Source: Earliella scabrosa (lineage: Eukaryota > Basidiomycota > Agaricomycetes > Polyporales > Polyporaceae). From it: DNA of 64,000 nucleotides. Under the pieces are notes generated by a model, which saw only the letters and a list, made by a program, of their open reading frames with translations, ran no database searches and had not been told where the DNA came from. Made by a program: the position numbers and the translations under genes. The stretch is taken from NCBI GenBank assembly GCA_022605405.1, contig JABYQQ010000030.1, positions 248,001-312,000 of the forward strand. Reading direction: 5' to 3'. Positions 58,156 to 64,000 of this stretch are shown one piece after another; the stretch's first letter is position 1; each line of letters opens with the position of its first letter.

Positions 58156-58724
58156 GACTAGGGGGACGAGAGGTAGTGCGGGTGACTGGTTGTGTTACAG
58201 GGAGACCGAAGATCGCCCGGATAACGTTGGCGTTATGTTCAGTGCACTTCTCGAGGTCGTGCTCTGTGAGAGTCTGCTGGGGTGCTGCCCGGCCGCGGTT
58301 TGGGCACGGTTGGTTGCCACAGACTTTAAAGGTCTTTTCTGCGCTAGACCAATGAACGTCGCGCTGCTCCCCTGGGTGGTATGCGTGGAAGAGTCCCCGG
58401 CAAGCCACGATGAAGAGGGGGAAGGGAAGAGAGATGCGCACGCCCGAGTATCGTACGAGAAACTAGCAAGGTAAACAAAGGGGTAGGTAAGGAGGGTCCA
58501 CACGGTTGTCCTCCGTTCCTAAGGTGTTAAGCACCCCGGATACAACAGCTGGCGGGCGCAAGTGCGTGGCCTGGCTGAGGGATACTTGAAAACCCGGGTG
58601 CCTCTCGAGCACAAAAGGTTCACAATGCTAGTTACTAGAGACCGTGGTATGTATCGTAGGGCGCGCGTTACCTCAAGGAGAGTGTGAGTTTACACGCCGG
58701 CGCTCGCAAGGAGTTTCGACCTAA

Positions 58725-59170
58725 TGTCGCGATCTGGGGTCAAGCGAGACGAGGAGGGAACGACGAGGCGAGCGAGGGCGTCCGACGAGTGCTTGTGCAG
58801 CGAGAGTGGAGCAAGGCTCGACACGCAGGGCTGGAGACAAGTTGTATTGAGCGAAGTATCTACAGCGAAGTACAGAGGAGGCTTACCTGGAGACAAGAGG
58901 TCGAAACTGAGGTCTCCAGGTAGCAAGTGCTAGGGCTTATATCTACAGTTAGAACAATAGCGCTGGGAGAACAATAGAACAATAGCGTGACGGAACAATG
59001 GAGGAAGTACAATGGTGCGACGACAATTGTGTCCGAAACAAAGGAGAAGAAACAAAAGGGTGTCTTGGGGATGAAAGTACAATGGGGATTGTGGACAATA
59101 GAAACAGTGAACGGTTGTGAACGGTGGTTAGTTGGGCGCTTCCCTAGGTGCTGAGGGACTGTTCGTGACA
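58725..59170 (-). repeat. 5' LTR of the gypsy element
   Basis: 446 bp. The transcript runs leftwards from here. The DNA just inside (58710-58724, minus TTAGGTCGAAACTCC) occupies the primer-binding position but I could not match it to a tRNA end. Confidence 0.93.
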
Positions 59171-59243
59171 TTTACATTGTACAACGGTCCTGCCTGGACC
59201 TCAAATACAGAATCTGTTTTGCAGCGAGGACACTTGTGACGAC

Positions 59244-59760
59244 ATGCACTATCTGTACAAGGCAGCATGTGCCATTCTCAACAAGACGGCTCCCAGTGGC
59301 ACTCCCTCCAAATACACTGATGTTGCCTCTGGCTCACATATTCTCAAGGTGGTCCAGGAGGGCATCATAGGCCCTGACGATGTTGTTCTTACATTTCTGA
59401 TTGACAGCGCCCAGCTGTATCACAACCAGGTCTCCAACACTTGAATGTACATGTGGCTGTTGAATAACCTGCCTCCTGACAAGCAGTTCAAGAAATGCTT
59501 CATTCTCCCCAGTGCAGTCATTCCTGGTCCCAACCACCCACAGAATCTTGACTCTTTCATCTTCCCAGGACTCTACCATGTCTCTGCCCTCGGAAACGAT
59601 GGGCTTTTGGTCTTGCATTTTCGCAAAGACACGATCAAAATCTCAAGACCTTTTGTGTCTGTCCTAGAAGCCAACGGATCAGCTATGGCATAGGTTGGAC
59701 ATCATGGTGCTCTCAGCTGTCGGATGTTCTGTGGCATGCTTGGGTGGCACAAGAAAATAG
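59244..59760 (+). pseudogene. Plavaka-like transposase relic, core part
   Basis: Two frames, 59244-59444 and 59445-59693, separated by a stop. The first has VLTFLIDSAQLYHNQVSNT. The second reads MYMWLLNNLPPDKQFKKCFI, LPSAVIPGPNHPQNLDSF and IFPGLYHVSALGNDGL. This is the 'xDGxQLYxxKxSxTYMYxWxxxNLpPxxRYKKxxVLPGGxIPGPxxPxNxDSFLFPGLxHLxAL' region of Plavaka-type transposases, with many substitutions and stops. It continues the relic at 52165 interrupted by the gypsy element. Confidence 0.7.
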
Positions 59761-60567
59761 ATAGATATTATCATTGATTATAGTGGCACAGAGGCTGTTA
59801 ATGGCTGAAGCTGCCACTGTCCTACCGTGAGCTACAGTAACCGAGACGTGGGATCATGCTAATGCTACATGGGTGGGTGGGAGAGACAGAGTGGTAGAGA
59901 AGCTGCAACATAATGCAGCCCGGAGGAGTGTGACACTGTGGAGAGGCATAAGGTGATCACGTTGATGAGACTCCAGAGTGTCTGGGCTCTGCAGAGAGAC
60001 CCAAGAAGCACTCTAGAGGATGAAAGGTGATAGGGTTGTCACCTCTACCTCACACAGCCGAGACCTAAGGTGGAAGGGTGAAAGGATATGTATAGATGCA
60101 GGAGACTCACAGACGAAGGTCTCGGATCACAGTTGCAGTTGCAGGGTCTTGGGGTCACAGATTGCAGGGGAAGTATGCAGGAAGGAGTTGCAGAGGAACG
60201 CAAACACAGGGGAGATGATGATGGTCCGAAGCTAAGCTAAGAGAGAGTGGTCACTATGCACGATGTCTAAGTAAGGAGATATCAACACTAAATAAGCTAA
60301 ATATGCAATAAGTCCAAACTGTGCTACTGAAATGGGGCTCATACTCCAGAGGTAAGTGCGAGACTTGAACCTGAGATGTCACGGATGGTCAGAATCAGGG
60401 CACAGACGGTGCTGGTGCACAACAACATGGGGAGAGGTAATATATGATTGGCAAGGGATTGGCATGTCTGAACTGATACAGCGAGGGGTGAGGCCCTCCT
60501 GAGGTAGAGACAAAATGGCGTCCAGGCGAATAGGTTGTGGGGCAGAGAAACTACCATAAAGAAACAT
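59761..60567. other. Unassigned, probable Plavaka element remains
   Basis: No recognisable gene. Purine-rich plus strand, short frames only. Ends at T60567, the insertion point of E1. Confidence 0.4.
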
Positions 60568-61538
60568 TACAATTGATGAGGTACGAAGAAATTGTTCTTT
60601 ATGCAGCCAGACACCAGCTAGACAGATGTCACTATGATCTGTGCCCATGGGAATTATTTTGTAACTTAGCTTACAGTAGTAAGTAGCAGCGCTTACTAGA
60701 TAAGAACAGTTAAATGTCAAATACGTGCCCATGACACAGCCACCACTTAGACGCTGTTTTTGGCGCTTTTTTCATGTGTGACATCACACTATGACATTGT
60801 CACTTACATTGTACAACTTCAGTAACTTCTTACTGTGTGTTGCTATCATCACATATTGTATATCGTTCTGTTTGTGTTTTACAGCTCTATTTGAACATAT
60901 TACTTACAGAATACAATAATTGATGAATGAGTCACTATCTGTGTCATACTGCTGTAGCTAGATATATATTTAACTCTTCTATACATTCTTTCACCCTTCT
61001 TTGACCACACCACACCACTATATTGGAATGAATCACACTAATTCATTAACTGACAAGAGATGAACAGTCACCTATACTCTGCTACTTTAATAATAATTGT
61101 GTGATGCTGTTTCAATAGTTACTGTATTCTTCTCTTACTCTTCTATAAATCAATCCACAGAAGTGATTCCATGATGCTGTGTGTTTATGGAACACATCAA
61201 GTAGGGTATACTACTATTAAGCATGTAAAAATAAACATTGACTTCTAGTAATTCACTGGTAGTAGGTGCTTTATTAGACTTTGATAACATGTTTGCAAAT
61301 CATAGCATTCTTGAGCTGTTCATTCATTCATTGATGTATATCAAATGGTCTCCATTATATATTTTGGACTTTTATATATTAACTAAATACATTGAAGAAC
61401 TGATATGACACATTGAGCAAAAAATGTGTTGAATAGAAAGCTCAACTTGCCTCAATTGCTAATATTCATATCATCTATCTTCTGCTCTATCTTTGTATCA
61501 ACACAGATGCAATATGTATGTAGCAATTAAACACTCAT

Positions 61539-63261
61539 TACGATTGATGAGTGAAACGAAGAAATCGTCCTTTAAGGGCGACGTTCTCTGCCAAACTCTG
61601 TAACGCGAACCTGACCCCGTGAGAATATATTTCATACTCCGATTACTTTGAGCAAGAACAGAGTAAGCGCTGATGTAAGCACTGATAACAAACTTTGTTA
61701 CTGGGCCAACCCTAGACTATGGTTGGCTGAGCCGCGCGGGAATCAGGTAGACGCCCAAAGCACTGCCACCATGGCTGGCTTTGTTTTTGTTCTATGCATT
61801 GCACACTGATAGTTGTTACATAGTAATTGAAGCTATAACTGGGCTTATATACCATATAAACGCAAAATAAGCGCCCAAATGGCCGAAAATCCGAAGCTTT
61901 GCTTCAACCAAGGCTGGGGAAGCTTCGGATCTTCGGCCGATGGTGCTCAACAGCTCCTGGTCACATGACTTCTGACAATCTCAGATTGTAGGCATAAATT
62001 GTGGGAACAAAATGATATATATCACTATATGTTTTAAATCAAAACTGTGGCCGGATACTGAATGTTCTGGCTGGAAAACTAAATAAATAATAAATAATGA
62101 ATAAAAATCGAAAGAGGGAAACAGGGAGGAGACTAGTGTCATCATTCTGAGTGTCTTCTGGCCATTGTAAGACTCAAAATCCCACATAGGCCTGCGTGAA
62201 GCAAGAACAGCAACTCGCGGATGGCTCAATACAAACAGGGAAGGTCTGTTTGGACTATTCAGAAGGTGAAAAACCGCTTCGGCGGGCGCGCCAAGACGCG
62301 CAGATACTGATTCCATACTATCGGACACACCTACCTGCTTGAGCTCACATACATCGGCAAAAGGACCTTTTTACTTAGTCATGATCTCGAGCCACCCTTG
62401 CCGACACCGTTGATAACCGCGGTGTATTCCTATTAGCGCCCGTGAAGCTCGACGGCAGTCTCAATAGCAATATTAACAGGCAATAGCAGAGCTCAACACG
62501 GCTGGGGCATGTGTACGTGTAGTTGCTCTTGAGGATACTTATGGGATATAGTTCCTCAACGTCCCGCCGGCGGATTCGACCCATTATTGATCCCTGTACA
62601 CCTTCAATGTAGGTACATAGAGTAACGGTTGAGCCGGCCGTTGAGACAGTAGGTACATATCTAGCGTAACGTTTAGCGCTCCCAATGCATCCATTGCACA
62701 ACAAGTAGTGGTGTTGCGACACTGTCAGTGTCACTGGTAAGTACTGTTGAAGCTTTCAAGGCTGGACGGGTCAAACGAGCGCTAAACATACCATATATGG
62801 GTAAATGGCTTACGTACGCTATCAGTATCAGTATCCGCCAGTACAATCCGTAGCCGGCCAAAACTGTATGTGTTAAAGTCTAAATACAATTGCCCAAATC
62901 GGGAAGGATGGGCTGTTTTTCGCATCTCATGGGTGCTCGACAGGCGCCTATGTTTCCCAATTCAGCAGGTATATTCATAAGTATTAACTTGAATGTGTAT
63001 CTTTGTCAGTTTCTAATCAATAAATGAAGTATTATATACCATTGGAACCAGAAAAATCAGCTCTGTCCAATGGAACTGCTTTGGAGACATTGTGGATCCA
63101 ACTGAATCAAATAATCACTGTTAACTAACTAGCATTCTCTAATAACTCATAAGATGCACACTAATAGATAAATCACAGTGTATAGTACAGTAAGCTTTCT
63201 TATGAATATACCCCCACTCATCAATCGTGTCCTGCCAGACATGGCCTACTTCTCAACAAGT
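61539..63261 (+). mobile_element. ATIR element A2 (904 bp plus an 819 bp insertion with its duplication)
   Basis: TACGATTGATGAGTG after T61538; ends CTCAACAAGT at 63261. Matches A1 on both sides of the inserted 811 bp TIR element. The E1 sequence rejoins as ACTCAT|CAATTG, with no duplicated bases. Confidence 0.88.
62049..62859. mobile_element. TIR element, 811 bp, 8 bp duplication
   Basis: TIR GGCCGGATACTGAATGT on the left and GGCCGGCTACGGATTGT on the right (other strand), continuing imperfectly to about 25 bp. Exact 8 bp duplication AAAACTGT at 62041-62048 and 62860-62867; excision restores the A1 sequence. Contains TAAATAAATAATAAATAATG and an 84-codon-plus minus frame (start 62328, SARLGAPAEAVFHLL) with no known motif. 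Superfamily uncertain. Confidence 0.85.
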
Positions 63262-63300
63262 CAATTGTTCATGTCAGACATGGCCCACTTCAAACCAAGT

Positions 63301-63815
63301 ACTACTGAGCTGTTATATTTACATTGAAGTATAGAAAGTTGACAGTCATTGCACCTTCTTGAACAATTGGTCATATGCCCATGCTGATCTAAAAATATAT
63401 CCAGCCAGAATTAGACCACTAGCTTATAACACAGGAGGTACTGATGATTATTCTCTTGGGCTCTGTAAGATCTTGTAATAGTACTAATAACTCAGTGTTA
63501 CCTACGACTTTCACTCTCCATAAACAATGTAGTGTTTCTGAACTTGTGTAGAGTAATATATATCATTGAAAACACACAACATAGTGGTTATTTGCTGTAC
63601 TAGTAGTGTAGTATTCTGAACTGCTTGTGCTTCATGAATGAACAAATGCTGTAAAGAAATGAAGTTAACTGACCTGAATGGAAAGTATTATCTGTCATTG
63701 AAAAGCCAAAGATATCACCTCATAGTCACACTAGAAGTTAAATACTGCAACAAATAAATACTGTGTTAAAGTGAGAGAAATAAGCTATTATGGTAAGCAA
63801 AACAGAGCAGCATCA
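63301..63815 (+). mobile_element. ATIR element D4, internal fragment
   Basis: Matches D-type sequence (TACTACTGAGCTG to AATAAGCTA-TATGGTAAGCAAAACAGAG) and stops matching near 63815. Neither terminus is present. Confidence 0.65.
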
Positions 63816-64000
63816 TCAGCAAAATTTCATTTTGCATCGAACTGCTGGCAAGCACTCGCAGTACGTATAATCTAGTAAATCATGCTGGGGAAGATAAGCT
63901 GTAATGACACAGGTTTGGTTGACCGTATATGCACTTTGAAATGGTGCACCCTGAGCATAAGAGTGCTTGATCATGCTAATTGCTGTGAATCCATGCCATG
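63816..64000. other. Window end, nothing recognised
   Basis: No gene or repeat end that I can support. Confidence 0.4.

Larger units (their letters stand above)
52778..59170 (-). mobile_element. Ty3/gypsy chromodomain LTR retrotransposon, 6393 bp
   Basis: LTRs at 52778-53230 and 58725-59170 (TG...CA ends) with an exact 5 bp duplication TTTAC at 52773-52777 and 59171-59175. The two LTRs differ by about six transitions and one 7 nt indel, so insertion is recent. Gene order gag, protease, RT, RNase H, integrase, chromodomain. It has inserted into an older Plavaka relic. Confidence 0.95.
60568..63300 (+). mobile_element. ATIR element E1 (about 1.0 kb plus nested A2)
   Basis: Starts TACAATTGATGAGG after T60567 and ends CACTTCAAACCAAGT at 63300. 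Interrupted at 61538/63262 by A2; its own sequence resumes CAATTGTTCATG, matching E2 (CAATCGTTCATG). The flank at 63301 is D-type sequence. Confidence 0.88.

Overview
The window looks like a repeat-dense block of a basidiomycete (probably Agaricomycete) genome. The reasons are short GT-AG introns of about 49-70 nt, a Plavaka-like transposase relic, a multi-copy RecQ-like helicase fragment, a Helitron protein of the DUF6570 type, a chromodomain Ty3/gypsy element, and a fungal DDE transposase with TA target duplications. Very little is intact host coding sequence. I saw no rRNA gene, no canonical tRNA gene and no CRISPR array.

Layout. 1-6640: a copia relic split by a small element, a four-exon trihelix/SANT-like gene truncated by a mobile element, and a Ty1/copia element whose reverse transcriptase half is missing. 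6749-18121: host-like, GC-richer gene remnants (two members of one protein family plus spliced hypothetical genes); the second member is split by a 4.2 kb nested insertion (9209-13386). 19137-20950: a spliced gene for a 2-oxoglutarate/Fe(II) dioxygenase-like protein. 22330-28054: stacked elements around a Helitron relic and a RecQ-like helicase fragment. 28055-34410: relics of gypsy, copia and unknown genes carrying hAT-like foldback elements. 34411-48351: two nested insertion stacks (Helitron < E3 < D1; SINE < Tc1/mariner < D2). 48785-60567: a hAT-like element and a Plavaka relic split by a 6.4 kb Ty3/gypsy element. 60568-64000: a triple nest (E1 < A2 < 811 bp TIR element) and a partial D element.

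The main discovery candidate is an element superfamily that recurs at least 16 times (called here ATIR elements, subfamilies A, B, D, E, G, H). All copies share one end, TACGATTGATGAG, and another end in which the inverted copy of that motif lies about 30 nt inside, followed by a GCCA/TGGC hairpin and a terminal CCAAGT. Their interiors differ (about 0.8-3.0 kb) and encode no protein. Six nested insertions let me rebuild or compare the empty site, and no target-site duplication is visible (at most one base). In 13 of 13 copies the base before the TACG end is T. Asymmetric terminal inverted repeats, a 3' subterminal hairpin, no duplication and a T target are the published hallmarks of Helentron-like rolling-circle elements, so I infer non-autonomous Helentron relatives. 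Two Helitron-type gene relics in the same window are themselves hit by these elements.

The window also holds at least four classes of small TIR elements with readable target duplications (8 bp hAT-like, TA, TAT, and an 8 bp GGCCGG-TIR type), two tRNA-derived SINE-like copies interrupted by other elements, and widespread C-to-T/G-to-A decay at CpG between repeat copies, consistent with methylation of repeats.
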